This document shows, in pieces, positions 1 to 8,454 of a stretch of DNA of 19,095 nt. The translations under genes were made by a program, and so were the position numbers. Source of the DNA: Betaproteobacteria bacterium (lineage in GTDB: Bacteria; Pseudomonadota; Gammaproteobacteria; Burkholderiales; Burkholderiaceae); contig RFXC01000062.1 of assembly GCA_009921765.1 (NCBI GenBank), forward strand, positions 1-19,095, read 5' to 3'. The notes below the pieces were generated by a model. That model worked only from the letters and a program-made list of their open reading frames with translations, ran no database searches and was not told where the DNA came from. The stretch's first letter is position 1. Each line of letters begins with the position of its first letter.

Positions 1-1053
1 ACGGTTTCTCGCAATAGCCATTGCGAGCGCGCCCACCGCGCCCATGGCACCGCCCTCGGTCGGGGTAGCAACGCCGAGGAAGATGGTGCCCAGCACCAGG
101 AAGATGAGCGCAAGCGGCGGGATCAACACAAACGTGACCTGCTCGGCCATCTTCGACAGCAAGCCGAGCCTGAAGATACGGTTCAGGATGGATGCGGTGA
201 AGGCGATTGTCGCACCCACACACATCGACACCACGATCACCTCGTCGATGGGGGCCGGGGTCGCCTTGCCGCGAAGCCAGGTCAAAATCTCGGCGTAGTG
301 CAGGCCGAAGGCCACCGAAATGGCCACCGTGATGCCCATCAGAACGCCCAGAGAACGAAGACCGCTTGTGCCGTCGTCTTCCCGGATGGTGCGCGCCTCG
401 GGCGGCAACGCCGGCGCGTAGTCAGGTCGGATCATCGTGGTGAGAAACACATAGCCCACATACAGCCCGGTGAGGATGAATCCCGGGATGAAGGCGCCCA
501 TGTACATGTCGCCCACGCTCTTGCCGAGCTGGTCGGCGATCACGATCAGAACGAGCGAAGGCGGGATGATCTGCGCGAGGGTGCCTGAGGCCGCGATCAC
601 TCCGGAGGCAAGCCTTCTGTCGTAGCCATAGCGCAGCATGATGGGCAGCGAAATGAGCCCCATCGAGATCACCGAGGCGGCGACGACGCCGGTGGTGGCC
701 GCGAGCATGGCGCCCACCAGAATCACAGCGTAGGCGAGGCCGCCCCGGATGGGGCCGAACAACTGTCCGATGGTATCGAGCAGGTCCTCGGCCATTCCGC
801 TTCGCTCGAGGATCAGACCCATGAAGGTAAAGAACGGGATTGCGAGCAACGTATCGTTGCTCATGATGCCGAAGAGCCGCAGCGGCAGTGCTTGGAAAAG
901 CGAGGCCGGCATCAGGCCCAGTTCGATGCCGATCAGTCCGAAGACCAGACCACAAGCGCCCAGGGCGAACGCCACCGGATAGCCAAAGAGCAAAAAGATC
1001 ACCAGGCCCACGAACATGATCGGGGCGATGTTGTGCGTGAGAAATTCGATCAT
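1..1053 (-). CDS. dctM: TRAP transporter large permease DctM (3' end outside window)
   Basis: Large membrane subunit of a tripartite ATP-independent periplasmic transporter, which imports organic acids using an ion gradient and a periplasmic binding protein. I translated it from the ATG at 1053; 351 codons are open to the window edge, against a usual family length of about 425-465, so the C-terminus is missing. The protein is strongly hydrophobic with many membrane segments. It contains family-typical stretches such as ATTGVVAASVISMG, GTLAQIIPPSLVLIVIADQLG and ATPTEGGAMGAVGALA. A longer polar loop between the halves, around residues 225-280, resembles the subgroup assigned to mannitol/chloroaromatic-type substrates. 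The ATG overlaps the dctQ stop codon (ATGA), which implies coupled translation. The substrate cannot be read from the sequence, and no dctP binding-protein gene is visible. Family assignment is firm. Confidence 0.93.
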   Translation of the reverse strand, partial: MIEFLTHNIAPIMFVGLVIFLLFGYPVAFALGACGLVFGLIGIELGLMPASLFQALPLRLFGIMSNDTLLAIPFFTFMGLILERSGMAEDLLDTIGQLFGPIRGGLAYAVILVGAMLAATTGVVAASVISMGLISLPIMLRYGYDRRLASGVIAASGTLAQIIPPSLVLIVIADQLGKSVGDMYMGAFIPGFILTGLYVGYVFLTTMIRPDYAPALPPEARTIREDDGTSGLRSLGVLMGITVAISVAFGLHYAEILTWLRGKATPAPIDEVIVVSMCVGATIAFTASILNRIFRLGLLSKMAEQVTFVLIPPLALIFLVLGTIFLGVATPTEGGAMGAVGALAMAIARNR

Positions 1054-1658
1054 TTCACCGCTCCCGTTACAGAGGCGGCTTCATTCTGCTGACGGACAAA
1101 ATCGGCGAGCTCTTCCTCGGCGGTCCTGGCCGCCTTGGGTGCGGACGGGTCCTCGCAGTGACCGGCGAGAAATCCGACCCGCTTGATGAGCTCGGATATC
1201 GCCTGCAGACCAAGGAGCGCGACCCCCACGGGGATGAGCAGATAGGCTGGCCAGCGAATCAGGCCACCCGCGTTCGAAGACATTTCTCCGCTGACAAACG
1301 CCTGATGAAAGAACGGGATTCCCAGATAGAGCATGAGAATGACCCATGGCATCAGGAAGAAGACGATGCCCAGAATGTCGATCCAGGTTCGCCCGCGGGC
1401 CGAGAGGCGCCCCGACAGCACGTCGATGCGGACATGCTCGTTTTTCAGGTAGGTGTAGCCGGCAGCCAGCATGAAGACCGCCGCGAACAGATACCACTGG
1501 ATCTCGAGCCAGGCGTTGGAGCTGAGGTCGAACGCTTTGCGCGAGATGGCATTTCCCGCGCTGATCAGGACCGACGCGAGCACGGCCCAGATGACGATGC
1601 TGCCAACCCGTTCGTTGAGCGCGTCAATGAGCGCGCTGATTTTCAGGAAAGCTTTCAA
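1050..1658 (-). CDS. dctQ: TRAP transporter small permease DctQ
   Basis: Small four-helix membrane subunit of the same TRAP transporter; it partners DctM in the inner membrane. Hydrophobic segments and typical motifs are visible: LISAGNAISRKAF, SNAWLEIQWYLFAAVFMLAAG, NEHVRIDVL and SNAGGLIRWPAYLLIPVG, followed by a charged tail of about 40 residues. No ATG is available near the N-terminus. I chose the TTG at 1658, giving 202 residues that begin MKAFLKISALIDALNERVG. The reasons are that this resembles the family N-terminus as I remember it, and that a G-rich stretch (ACGGGGG) lies five bases upstream. A further in-frame TTG at 1691 would give 213 residues but has no visible ribosome binding site. 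The gene lies downstream of argH on the same strand, after a structured gap of about 200 bases, and overlaps dctM by four bases. Confidence 0.9.
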   Translation of the reverse strand: MKAFLKISALIDALNERVGSIVIWAVLASVLISAGNAISRKAFDLSSNAWLEIQWYLFAAVFMLAAGYTYLKNEHVRIDVLSGRLSARGRTWIDILGIVFFLMPWVILMLYLGIPFFHQAFVSGEMSSNAGGLIRWPAYLLIPVGVALLGLQAISELIKRVGFLAGHCEDPSAPKAARTAEEELADFVRQQNEAASVTGAVK

Positions 1659-1763
1659 CGGAACCCCCGTCACGGCTGTCGAGGCGGGCAAGCGAAAACC
1701 GAATCGCGCTTCTGCCCACCAGTTGAACTGAGCGCGAGGAGTCTAACAGCGCCGGGCGGCAGT

Positions 1764-1797
1764 GGGGGACCATACCCCAGCGGCTGGGGGAAACCCC
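1764..1797 (-). promoter_or_regulatory. Mutually exclusive GC hairpins in the argH-dctQ gap
   Basis: Three short hairpins can be drawn from one stretch: GGGG 1765-1768 with CCCC 1775-1778; CCCCAG 1775-1780 with CTGGGG 1784-1789 (loop CGG); and GGGG 1787-1790 with CCCC 1794-1797. The middle one uses arms of both outer ones, so either the middle hairpin or the outer pair can form. This is the geometry of an attenuator or a processing element, but there is no U-tract, so it is not a standard intrinsic terminator. The pairing is seen in the sequence; a regulatory role for dctQM is inference. Confidence 0.35.
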
Positions 1798-1834
1798 GGT
1801 GTCTGCAAGGGAGCGAGCCGGCAGATGCAGCCCC

Positions 1835-1853
1835 GGCGGGCGAACATCCCGCC
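1835..1853 (-). terminator. GC stem-loop just after argH stop
   Basis: GGCGGG (1835-1840) pairs perfectly with CCCGCC (1848-1853) around a seven-base loop, three bases past the argH stop codon. No run of U follows in the transcript sense, so it is at best a weak terminator or a 3' end stabiliser. Confidence 0.3.
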
Positions 1854-1856
1854 CCG

Positions 1857-3260
1857 TCAGAGGGTGGCGCCGAGCCGCGCGCGCGCGCGGGCGATCGCCT
1901 GACGGACCGCCTCGGGTGCGGTGCCGCCGCGGTGCCGCCGCGCGCTCACTGACCCCTCGAGGGTGAGGACCTGCAGTACGTCATCGCCCACCAGCGAACT
2001 GAAGGTGCGCAGCGTTTCCACGCCCAGTTCCGAGAGGTCGCAGCCCTGATCGGCCGCCGCCCGCACCGCGCGCGCCACGGCTTCATGGGCATCGCGAAAC
2101 GGGAGGCCCTTTCGTACCAGGTAGTCGGCAAGATCGGTGGCCGTGGAGAAGCCCTCGGCCGCGGCCTCGCGCATGCGCTCGGCGCGCACGCGGATGCCGC
2201 CCACCATGTCGGCGAAGATCCGAAGCGTGTTCAGCACCGTGTCAGCGGTGTCGAAGATGGGCTCTTTGTCTTCCTGATTGTCCTTGTTGTAGGCAAGCGG
2301 TTGCCCTTTCATGAGCGTGAGAAGCGACATGAGGCTGCCGTAAACCCGCCCAGTCTTGCCGCGGGCGAGTTCAGGGACATCAGGGTTTTTCTTCTGGGGC
2401 ATGATCGAGGAGCCCGTGCAGAAGCGGTCGGCCAGGTCGATGAAGCCCACGCGGGGTGACATCCAGATCACCAGTTCTTCCGAAAACCGGGAGATGTGCA
2501 TCATCGTGAGGCTTGCCGCCGAGCAGAACTCGATCGCGAAGTCGCGGTCGGACACGGCATCAAGCGAGTTTTCGCATACGCCCTCGAAACCGAGCGCGCG
2601 GGCAACTTGCTCGCGATCAATGGGGTAGGAGGTGCCGGCAAGCGCGGCTGCGCCAAGCGGCAGTCGATTGATGCGACGCCGGCAGTCCGCCATACGCTCG
2701 GCGTCGCGCGAGAACATTTCAACGTAGGCGAGCAGGTGATGACCGAAGGTGACGGGTTGCGCCACCTGCAGGTGGGTAAAGCCCGGCATGATGGTGTCGG
2801 CGTGGCCCTCGGCGAGATCGATCAGTGCCTGCTGCAAGGCGGTGAGCCCCTGTCGAATGTCGTCGATGGTGCCGCGCAGCCACAGGCGGATGTCGGTGGC
2901 GACCTGGTCGTTGCGTGAGCGGGCTGTGTGCAGGCGCTTGCCGGCATCGCCCACCAGATCGGTGAGGCGGCGTTCGATGTTGAGGTGAACGTCTTCCAGA
3001 TCCACCGACCAGTTGAACTCACCGCGCTCGATCTCGCCACGGATCTGCGCCATGCCGGAACGGATGGATTGAAGGTCTGCCTCAGACAGGATGCCCGCCC
3101 CTGAAAGCATTGTGGCGTGGGCCAGCGAGCCCTCAATGTCGGCAAAGGCCAGCCTGCGATCGAAGTCAACCGATGCCGTGTAGCGCTTGACCAACTCGGA
3201 CACTGGTTCGGAAAAACGTCCCGACCAGCCCTCGGCCTTGTTCGCGAGTTGATCTGACAT
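1857..3260 (-). CDS. argH: Argininosuccinate lyase
   Basis: Splits argininosuccinate into arginine and fumarate, the last step of arginine synthesis; a cytosolic homotetramer of the fumarase/aspartase superfamily. With the ATG at 3260 the product is 467 residues, the normal family length (about 460). Longer readings upstream run into the divergent regulator gene and lack similarity. Visible motifs are HTARSRND at 111-118, MPGFTHLQ at 158-165 (His163) and the superfamily signature [12 protein letters not shown] at 283-294 with the catalytic serine loop. The C-terminal GGTAPEAV is also typical. There is no convincing Shine-Dalgarno before the ATG, although a perfect -10 hexamer lies about 26 bases upstream. 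The gene is divergent from the LytTR regulator and heads toward dctQM on the same strand. Confidence 0.97.
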   Translation of the reverse strand: MSDQLANKAEGWSGRFSEPVSELVKRYTASVDFDRRLAFADIEGSLAHATMLSGAGILSEADLQSIRSGMAQIRGEIERGEFNWSVDLEDVHLNIERRLTDLVGDAGKRLHTARSRNDQVATDIRLWLRGTIDDIRQGLTALQQALIDLAEGHADTIMPGFTHLQVAQPVTFGHHLLAYVEMFSRDAERMADCRRRINRLPLGAAALAGTSYPIDREQVARALGFEGVCENSLDAVSDRDFAIEFCSAASLTMMHISRFSEELVIWMSPRVGFIDLADRFCTGSSIMPQKKNPDVPELARGKTGRVYGSLMSLLTLMKGQPLAYNKDNQEDKEPIFDTADTVLNTLRIFADMVGGIRVRAERMREAAAEGFSTATDLADYLVRKGLPFRDAHEAVARAVRAAADQGCDLSELGVETLRTFSSLVGDDVLQVLTLEGSVSARRHRGGTAPEAVRQAIARARARLGATL

Positions 3261-3263
3261 AAT

Positions 3264-3273
3264 CGCCCGGGCG
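3264..3273. repeat. Perfect 10-base palindrome CGCCCGGGCG next to argH start
   Basis: CGCCCGGGCG is fully self-complementary and lies four to thirteen bases upstream of the argH ATG, inside the short predicted leader. It could be an operator, an mRNA structure at the start codon, or chance in GC-rich DNA. Confidence 0.3.
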
Positions 3274-3285
3274 GAAAAAACGGAA

Positions 3286-3291
3286 ATTATA
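3286..3291 (-). promoter_or_regulatory. Putative -10 element of argH promoter
   Basis: On the minus strand this reads TATAAT, the exact sigma-70 -10 consensus. It is inside the 63-base argH/regulator divergent gap. No good -35 is found 16-18 bases upstream (CGTTCG, GCGTTC, TGCGTT). A start about seven bases downstream would give a leader of only about 19 bases. The match is seen; promoter function is inferred. Confidence 0.5.
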
Positions 3292-3323
3292 CGTTCGACC
3301 CGATTCACGAACGCAGGATTCCG

Positions 3324-4247
3324 ATGCCTACCGCCCAATCCATCCTTATTGTCGATAGCGAAGCCGAGGGACGCAGTCAGTTGCGTCAGACCCTTGATGG
3401 GCTCCGCTCCGTGTTTCCCCACCAGATCGTGGGCGAGGCCGACAGCGCGAGAAGTGCGCTCGCGCAGATCGGTTCGCTTCGCCCAAGTGTGCTGCTCGTC
3501 AACCCGTCTTTGCCCGACATGAACGGCATCGAGTTTGGTCGACAGCTCGCGGCGCGGGCAGCTGGCGCCACGCGGCAGATCCGTTGGCCCGAGCCGGAGC
3601 GGGGGACGCCAGACAGGGATCAGCCGATGGGGCGTGCCGCCCCGCAACTCATCTACGTGAGCCGCAGCGATCGGCACGCGCTTGACGCGTTTGAGGTGAG
3701 TGCCCTCGATTACCTGCTGAAACCGGTGAACCCGGCCCGGCTTCTGAAGGCGCTCAACCGGGCTGTGCCGAATGGGGTGCCCAATGGCGCCGCCGCTGCT
3801 CCGAGCTCGCGAGTCGAGCCGTCCAGCCTCGCCTTACCCGGCCCCCTGGCGCACCCGCTCCTGGCAGCGCCCGCTGCCGCCGCAGCGCGTGCGCCGGCGC
3901 GGCGACATTTCGCAGTCCACGAGCGTGGCCGACTGATGCTGGTGCCGGTCGAGCAGGTGGTCTACCTCAAGGCGGAGCTCAAGTACGTCACCGTTCGAAC
4001 GCGTCAGCGCGAATACCTGATCGAGGATTCGCTTACCGCGCTCGAGGCCGAGTTCGGTGACCGATTTGTGCGAATTCATCGCAATGCGCTGGTATGCCGG
4101 GCTGCCATTTCGGGGTTCGAGCGGGTACCTGCTGACGGGCCGGGTGTGGGTTCGGAGCCGCACTGGCAGGTCGTTTTACGAGACGTTTCCGAACGCCTTC
4201 CCGTGAGCAGGCGACAATGGTCGACTGTTAGAAACCTCATGGGATGA
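3324..4247 (+). CDS. LytTR-family response regulator with degenerate receiver (AlgR-like)
   Basis: A DNA-binding regulator of the AlgR/LytR type, 307 residues. The N-terminal receiver fold (residues 6-148) begins ILIVDSE and ends DYLLKPVNP, with the conserved lysine at 133 and Ser113 at the switch position. The phosphorylation pocket is broken: the usual VLLLD strand reads VLLVN, so the phospho-acceptor aspartate is Asn60, and the second residue of the acidic pair is Ser12 (DSE instead of DDE). An extra arginine/proline-rich stretch (about 82-106) lies before strand 4. An Ala/Pro-rich linker (150-193) leads to a LytTR DNA-binding domain (194-305) with the typical [11 protein letters not shown] at 247-257. 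The position between argH and hemC matches algR of Pseudomonas, but no sensor kinase (algZ/fimS) is here. AGGA lies five bases before the ATG. Output is probably independent of classical phosphorylation; targets are unknown. Confidence 0.9.
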   Translation: MPTAQSILIVDSEAEGRSQLRQTLDGLRSVFPHQIVGEADSARSALAQIGSLRPSVLLVNPSLPDMNGIEFGRQLAARAAGATRQIRWPEPERGTPDRDQPMGRAAPQLIYVSRSDRHALDAFEVSALDYLLKPVNPARLLKALNRAVPNGVPNGAAAAPSSRVEPSSLALPGPLAHPLLAAPAAAAARAPARRHFAVHERGRLMLVPVEQVVYLKAELKYVTVRTRQREYLIEDSLTALEAEFGDRFVRIHRNALVCRAAISGFERVPADGPGVGSEPHWQVVLRDVSERLPVSRRQWSTVRNLMG

Positions 4248-4248
4248 C

Positions 4249-5208
4249 ATGATGACCGCGAGTTCCCCTCAGTCCGACGCTCCGGCTCGACTGGTGATTG
4301 CCTCCCGGAAAAGCGCGCTGGCAATGTGGCAGGCTGAACATGTACGCGATCGTCTGCGGGAGCTCTACCCTGCATGCACCGTCGAGATTCTCGGCATGAC
4401 TACCGAAGGCGACCGGGTGCTCGACCGCACGCTGTCCGACATCGGGGGCAAGGGGCTGTTTGTGAAGGAACTCGAGGTTGCCCTCCTCGAGGGGCGCGCC
4501 CATCTTGCGGTGCATTCCCTCAAAGACGTGCCAATGGTGCTGGCGCCCGAATTTGCGCTCCCCGTCGTCATGAAACGCGAAGATCCGCGGGACGCCTTTG
4601 TCTCGAACCGCTTTGCCTCGCTCGACGATCTGCCCGAGGGCGCGAGAGTGGGAACGGCGAGCCTGCGTCGCGCCTCGCAGATTCGTCACCGCTACCCGAA
4701 GCTTTCGGTGCTGCCTCTTCGCGGGAACGTGCAGACGCGGTTGGCCAAGCTCGATGCCGGCGACTTTGAAGCCATCATTCTTGCCGCAGCCGGACTCAAG
4801 CGCCTGGGGCTCGCCGAGCGGATCCGGGCAGTGGTGTCGGTGCAGGCGAGTCTGCCCGCAGCGGGGCAGGGCGCGCTGGGCATCGAAACGCTCGCCACGA
4901 GGCAGGATGTCGCACGCTGGCTTTCCCCGCTTGCCGATCCGGGCACCACAGCGGAGGTCACGGCCGAGCGGGCGGTGTCGCGTGCGCTGGGCGGCAATTG
5001 CCGTATGCCGCTCGCGGCCTACTGTGAAACTGGTCCGGATGGTGCGCTGCAGCTTCGCGCGCGCGTTGGGGCAGAAGATGGCAGCGGCATGGCCGATGTG
5101 GCGCTCGCCGAGGGACCCGCTGATCCCGCGACCGCCGAGCGCCTCGGGGCGCGCGCGGCCAAGGATCTGCTTGCCCAGGGCGCGGGTCGGTGGCTCGGGT
5201 TGTCCTGA
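4249..5208 (+). CDS. hemC: Porphobilinogen deaminase (hydroxymethylbilane synthase)
   Basis: Joins four porphobilinogen units into hydroxymethylbilane, a cytosolic step of heme synthesis. The protein is 319 residues (family about 310). It shows the N-terminal [13 protein letters not shown], the loop [12 protein letters not shown] (65-76), HSLKDVP (89-95) with the catalytic aspartate Asp93, RGNVQTRL (158-165) and [13 protein letters not shown] (246-258), where Cys251 carries the dipyrromethane cofactor. All key residues are present. It begins two bases after the regulator's stop codon, with two ATGs in a row (4249 and 4252); no strong Shine-Dalgarno is visible, so coupling to the upstream gene is likely. 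Its 3' end overlaps the hemD start by 19 bases. Confidence 0.97.
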   Translation: MMTASSPQSDAPARLVIASRKSALAMWQAEHVRDRLRELYPACTVEILGMTTEGDRVLDRTLSDIGGKGLFVKELEVALLEGRAHLAVHSLKDVPMVLAPEFALPVVMKREDPRDAFVSNRFASLDDLPEGARVGTASLRRASQIRHRYPKLSVLPLRGNVQTRLAKLDAGDFEAIILAAAGLKRLGLAERIRAVVSVQASLPAAGQGALGIETLATRQDVARWLSPLADPGTTAEVTAERAVSRALGGNCRMPLAAYCETGPDGALQLRARVGAEDGSGMADVALAEGPADPATAERLGARAAKDLLAQGAGRWLGLS

Positions 5209-5948
5209 CCCAGCCGCTGCCGCGGGTGGAGGCGCTCGAACGGGCGCTCGCCCGGCGCGGTCATGAGGTGGCGAGGCTGACCTTCACCCGCATCCAGGCA
5301 CGCCCGATGGTCGGGCTTGCAGCTCAGGTGGCAGAGGTCGACTGGGTGGTCGCAGTCAGTCCGGCGGCGGTCGAGGCACTTGCATCGGCCCTGAGCCATG
5401 TGTGGCCGCCAGGTCCGGGACTCGCCCTCGTCGGACCCGGCAGTCTGCTGGCGCTGGAGCAGACTGGCCTGCGGGTTCCCGCTGATCGGCTCACCTTTCC
5501 TGCTGCAGCGCCGTTTGATGCCGGTGCCATGCTGGCAGCCGGACCGCTTGCCAGGCCTGCCGGATGCGCCGTGCTGGTGGTGCGTGGCGAGGGGGGGCGT
5601 GACGACTGGATCGACGTGCTTCGCGCCCGTGGCGCGCAGGTTGAGGTCCTGTCGCTCTACGATCGTCAGCCGCTTGTCCCCGAGCCCGAGGCGCGCGCGC
5701 GTCTGGGGCAGTGGCTTGCCGGGTCGGCCCCGGTTTATTGCGTGCTCACCCAATCAAGCGCAGCGATTGCGCTGGCCGCGCTGCCCGAGGCCGCACGCCT
5801 GCGCGAGCCCGCCAGCCCGCTGGTTGCGCTTGCGATCCACACTCGGATCGCCGAGGCGGCAAGAACCGCGGGTTTTCACCGCGTTCGGCTCATTGATCCT
5901 GGTGAGAATGCGATCGCCGCCGCGATAGAATGCGGAGTGGTCACGTAG
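5190..5948 (+). CDS. hemD: Uroporphyrinogen-III synthase
   Basis: Cyclises hydroxymethylbilane with inversion of ring D to give uroporphyrinogen III. This family is poorly conserved, and the call rests on weak motifs plus position. The motifs are the N-terminal [20 protein letters not shown], a central [13 protein letters not shown] (about residues 127-139), the bilobed length of 252 residues (family about 250) and a C-terminal [17 protein letters not shown]. It sits between hemC and hemX, as in Pseudomonas and many betaproteobacteria. The start is a GTG at 5190 inside the end of hemC, with AGGG about nine bases upstream. Confidence is high because of context. Confidence 0.9.
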   Translation: MARVVLTQPLPRVEALERALARRGHEVARLTFTRIQARPMVGLAAQVAEVDWVVAVSPAAVEALASALSHVWPPGPGLALVGPGSLLALEQTGLRVPADRLTFPAAAPFDAGAMLAAGPLARPAGCAVLVVRGEGGRDDWIDVLRARGAQVEVLSLYDRQPLVPEPEARARLGQWLAGSAPVYCVLTQSSAAIALAALPEAARLREPASPLVALAIHTRIAEAARTAGFHRVRLIDPGENAIAAAIECGVVT

Positions 5949-5996
5949 GCGTCTGCCCACGTCAGTCCGCCGCCAGCCCTTCGCGGAGCATCTCCC

Positions 5997-7136
5997 TTGT
6001 CTGAGCCGTCCCCCAACGCAAGCCCTGAGGGTCGTCGTGAGCCGTCGGCAGCGGGTCGTCCCGCTGGTGGTGGCGACTACACGGCGCCGCGCGCGTCGCC
6101 GTCGTCGCCAACCGGCCAGCCCGCCCGTGCGCGGCGATCGCGCGTGGCGCTGGCATGGCGATGGTCCGGCCCAGCGCTGGGGGTGGCGGCGCTCGTGTTT
6201 GCGTTCACGCTCGGCCAGCGGGTCGACCAACTGGAAGGCGGCGCGTTGCGTCGCCTCGACGGTGGCGACAAACGCCTTGCCCAGCTCGAAGCGTCGCTCA
6301 AGGTTTCGCAAGACCTGGTCCGGGATCTCCAGCAGCGGCAGGCGCTGGTCGACAGCCGCATGGCCGAGGCGCAAAGTCTCTATTCCCAGGTCGAAAAGCT
6401 CTATCGCGGTTTGATCCAGGAATCCGCCGATGCTGTGCTTGCCGAGGCCGAGTCGGTGATCTCGCTTGCCACCCAGCAACTGTCCCTGGGAACCGATCCG
6501 CGGGCGGCCGTCATGGCGTTGCAGGAGGTTGACCAACGCCTGGTCAGGCAGAAAGACCCCACGCTCGCGCCCCTGCGCAAGGCGCTTCTTGGCGATATCG
6601 AGCGGCTGAAGGCTCATCCGGTTGCCGACATCGCCGGCATGGCCGCGCGCATCGATGGTCTCATCACCCTGGTTGAGCAACTGCCTCTGTCCTCCACGGT
6701 GCAGCCCCGGCCCCGGGTAACCGACCCCAATGCGCCAGGCCGACCGGGAGGCTTCGAAGAGGGGCTGGCCTCCTCCGGCATTGCTTATCTGCGTGAAGAG
6801 CTCCAGAAGCTGATTCGGGTGCGTCGGGTCGACGAGCCCGATTCCGTGCTGCTTGCGCCCGACCAGGCCTATTTCCTTCGCGAAAACATGCGGCTCATTC
6901 TGCTCAATGCACGTCTGGGGATGCTGGCGCGCAACGAACTGCAGTTTCAAACCGACGTCGGCCGGGCAATTGACTGGCTCACGCGCTACTACGACGCCGA
7001 CAATCGGCTGGTGGTGGGTGCGCTCACGCAGCTCAAGCAACTGCGCACCTCGCGACTGGGCCTCGAGCCGCCGCTGCCAGGCGAGAGCCTGCGCGCGGTC
7101 CGCGCCATCCGCAGCAGTCGCGAAAGCCGGGGCTGA
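5997..7136 (+). CDS. hemX: HemX-family inner-membrane protein
   Basis: Member of the HemX family (annotated elsewhere as uroporphyrin-III C-methyltransferase-like), whose exact function is unsettled; it has no methyltransferase domain. The 379-residue product has a disordered Pro/Ser/Arg-rich N-terminus (1-48), one membrane segment (about 51-72) and a long coiled coil (about 74-140, rich in QLE, LQQRQ and EAQ). The soluble C-terminal HemX domain shows LAEAESVISLATQQL and DQAYFLRENMRLILLNARLG. The C-terminal part should face the periplasm. The start is TTG at 5997, with GGAG eight bases upstream; no ATG or GTG fits better. It follows hemD after 48 bases and hemY starts three bases after its stop, so the four hem genes are probably one operon. 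Confidence 0.9.
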   Translation: MSEPSPNASPEGRREPSAAGRPAGGGDYTAPRASPSSPTGQPARARRSRVALAWRWSGPALGVAALVFAFTLGQRVDQLEGGALRRLDGGDKRLAQLEASLKVSQDLVRDLQQRQALVDSRMAEAQSLYSQVEKLYRGLIQESADAVLAEAESVISLATQQLSLGTDPRAAVMALQEVDQRLVRQKDPTLAPLRKALLGDIERLKAHPVADIAGMAARIDGLITLVEQLPLSSTVQPRPRVTDPNAPGRPGGFEEGLASSGIAYLREELQKLIRVRRVDEPDSVLLAPDQAYFLRENMRLILLNARLGMLARNELQFQTDVGRAIDWLTRYYDADNRLVVGALTQLKQLRTSRLGLEPPLPGESLRAVRAIRSSRESRG

Positions 7137-7139
7137 ACC

Positions 7140-8399
7140 GTGGGACGCGTGATCGGCATTCTGCTGGTCCTGTCGGTGGCGGTCGGGCTGGCGCTACTCA
7201 TGCGCTTCAACGACGGTAACGTTGCGCTCCTCTGGCCGCCGTACCGGGTTGATGTCTCCATGAACCTGGTGCTGCTCGCACTCTTTGCCCTCTTTGCGCT
7301 TCTACACCTCATCCTGCTCGCGCTGTCCAACGCGGTTGATCTCCCGCAGCGCGTCCGGCAATACCGTGACCGTCGTTCGCGCGACGCAGCGATCGCCGGG
7401 CTTCGAGACGGCCTCATTGCCTATAACGAAGGCCGCTACGGGCGAGCAGAGCGGCTGCTGCAACCGGCTCTGAATCAGCCTGACCTGGCAGGTGCGGCGG
7501 CCTTGATTGGCGCACGGGCGGCACATCGGCTGCGCGAACCCGAGCGGGTCGAGCGCTGGCTCGAATCTGCTGGCGCCGAAAAGCCGACCGCCAACGCAGC
7601 GCTCATGTGCCGGGCAGAAATGGCGGTAGAGGATCAGCGGCCGGCCGATGCGCTCAGTGCGGTCGACAGACTCCATTCCCGCGGTGCGCGACACATTCAG
7701 GCGCTGAGGCTGGCGCTCCGCGCGCACGAGCAGTCGGGCAACTGGCAGGCAGTGCTGCAAGCGGTTCGGCAACTGGACAAGCGCGAGGCACTTCATCCCA
7801 GCGCGGTGCGGGGCCTCACCATCCGCGCGCTTCGCGAGCTGGTTGCGCAGCGTGGCGACGACTCGCATGCGCTGCGCGAATTGCTCGCCTCCCTGACAGC
7901 GGCCGAGCGTGATATCGATGAGGTGGTCGAAGCGGTGGCGCGCGCGCTTGATCGCGCCGGCCAGGGCGAGCAGGCGGCAACGCTAATCTCGGGCATTCTG
8001 GACAAGCGGCTCGCCGAGCGCCTGGTACCCGTCTATGCCTCGTTGGCTGCACTCGACGCCCGCAAGCGTCTGCGCAGCATCGAATCCTGGCGGCAGCGGC
8101 ACGGCGATCGCGCCGCATTCACGATCGCAGCGGGCCGCCTGTGTGCCGCAGAAGGGCTGTGGGGCAAGGCCGAGGAGTTCTTCCGGCTCGCCGAGGCGCA
8201 GGCACCCTCCCGCGAAACGCGTGCCCTGCTTGCGCATCTCTATGAGCAGCTTGGCCGCCACAAGGAGGCCCTGCATTATTGGCGGCTGGCCGCAATCGAC
8301 GGCATGAACGAGCCGTTATCCGAGCGGCCCCAATCGCCACTCATGGCCGATGGCAACGCCTCGCCACCTGTGCCACCCGATACCCCCGACTCCGCTTGA
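7140..8399 (+). CDS. hemY: HemY-family TPR membrane protein
   Basis: HemY of proteobacteria is an inner-membrane protein with tetratricopeptide repeats, linked to late heme synthesis by genetics and location. It is not the protoporphyrinogen oxidase that carries the same name in Bacillus. The product has 419 residues (family about 400). Two membrane segments occur at about 4-22 and 40-62, followed by the family-typical [27 protein letters not shown] and a helical-repeat region. TPR-like helices near the C-terminus are [19 protein letters not shown] and [21 protein letters not shown]. The C-terminal 30 residues are Pro/Ser-rich. The start is GTG at 7140, three bases after the hemX stop, without a strong Shine-Dalgarno; coupling to hemX is likely. 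Confidence 0.9.
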   Translation: MGRVIGILLVLSVAVGLALLMRFNDGNVALLWPPYRVDVSMNLVLLALFALFALLHLILLALSNAVDLPQRVRQYRDRRSRDAAIAGLRDGLIAYNEGRYGRAERLLQPALNQPDLAGAAALIGARAAHRLREPERVERWLESAGAEKPTANAALMCRAEMAVEDQRPADALSAVDRLHSRGARHIQALRLALRAHEQSGNWQAVLQAVRQLDKREALHPSAVRGLTIRALRELVAQRGDDSHALRELLASLTAAERDIDEVVEAVARALDRAGQGEQAATLISGILDKRLAERLVPVYASLAALDARKRLRSIESWRQRHGDRAAFTIAAGRLCAAEGLWGKAEEFFRLAEAQAPSRETRALLAHLYEQLGRHKEALHYWRLAAIDGMNEPLSERPQSPLMADGNASPPVPPDTPDSA

Positions 8400-8454
8400 C
8401 CCCAGTCGCGTCGGTCCCGATCCTGCCTCTTACCTCCAACAGGAATCCGTCACC

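Noticed and set aside
422..955. Minus-strand open frame inside dctM
   Set aside because: It is a +1 frame reading of dctM, which itself is open from 1053 to the window edge and has clear TRAP motifs.
1920..1941. Tandem 11-base repeat GGTGCCGCCGC x2, next to a CG dinucleotide run at 1876-1890
   Set aside because: It lies in the coding region for the ArgH C-terminus and is explained by codon use for Arg/His/Gly-rich residues in a GC-rich genome.
1158..1952. Open frame of 264 codons on the plus strand across dctQ and the argH 3' end
   Set aside because: It is antisense to two well-supported genes, and its product is rich in Arg, Glu and Pro without a recognisable pattern.
5754..7040. Long open frame of 428 codons on the minus strand
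   Set aside because: It lies antisense to hemD and hemX, which have family motifs, sensible starts and operon context. The antisense product is low-complexity and has no recognisable domain; long shadow frames are expected in GC-rich DNA.
8396..8424. Possible ppa promoter beginning TTGACC at the hemY stop
   Set aside because: At 17 bases spacing the -10 position reads GATCCT, matching only three of six bases; too weak to list as a feature.
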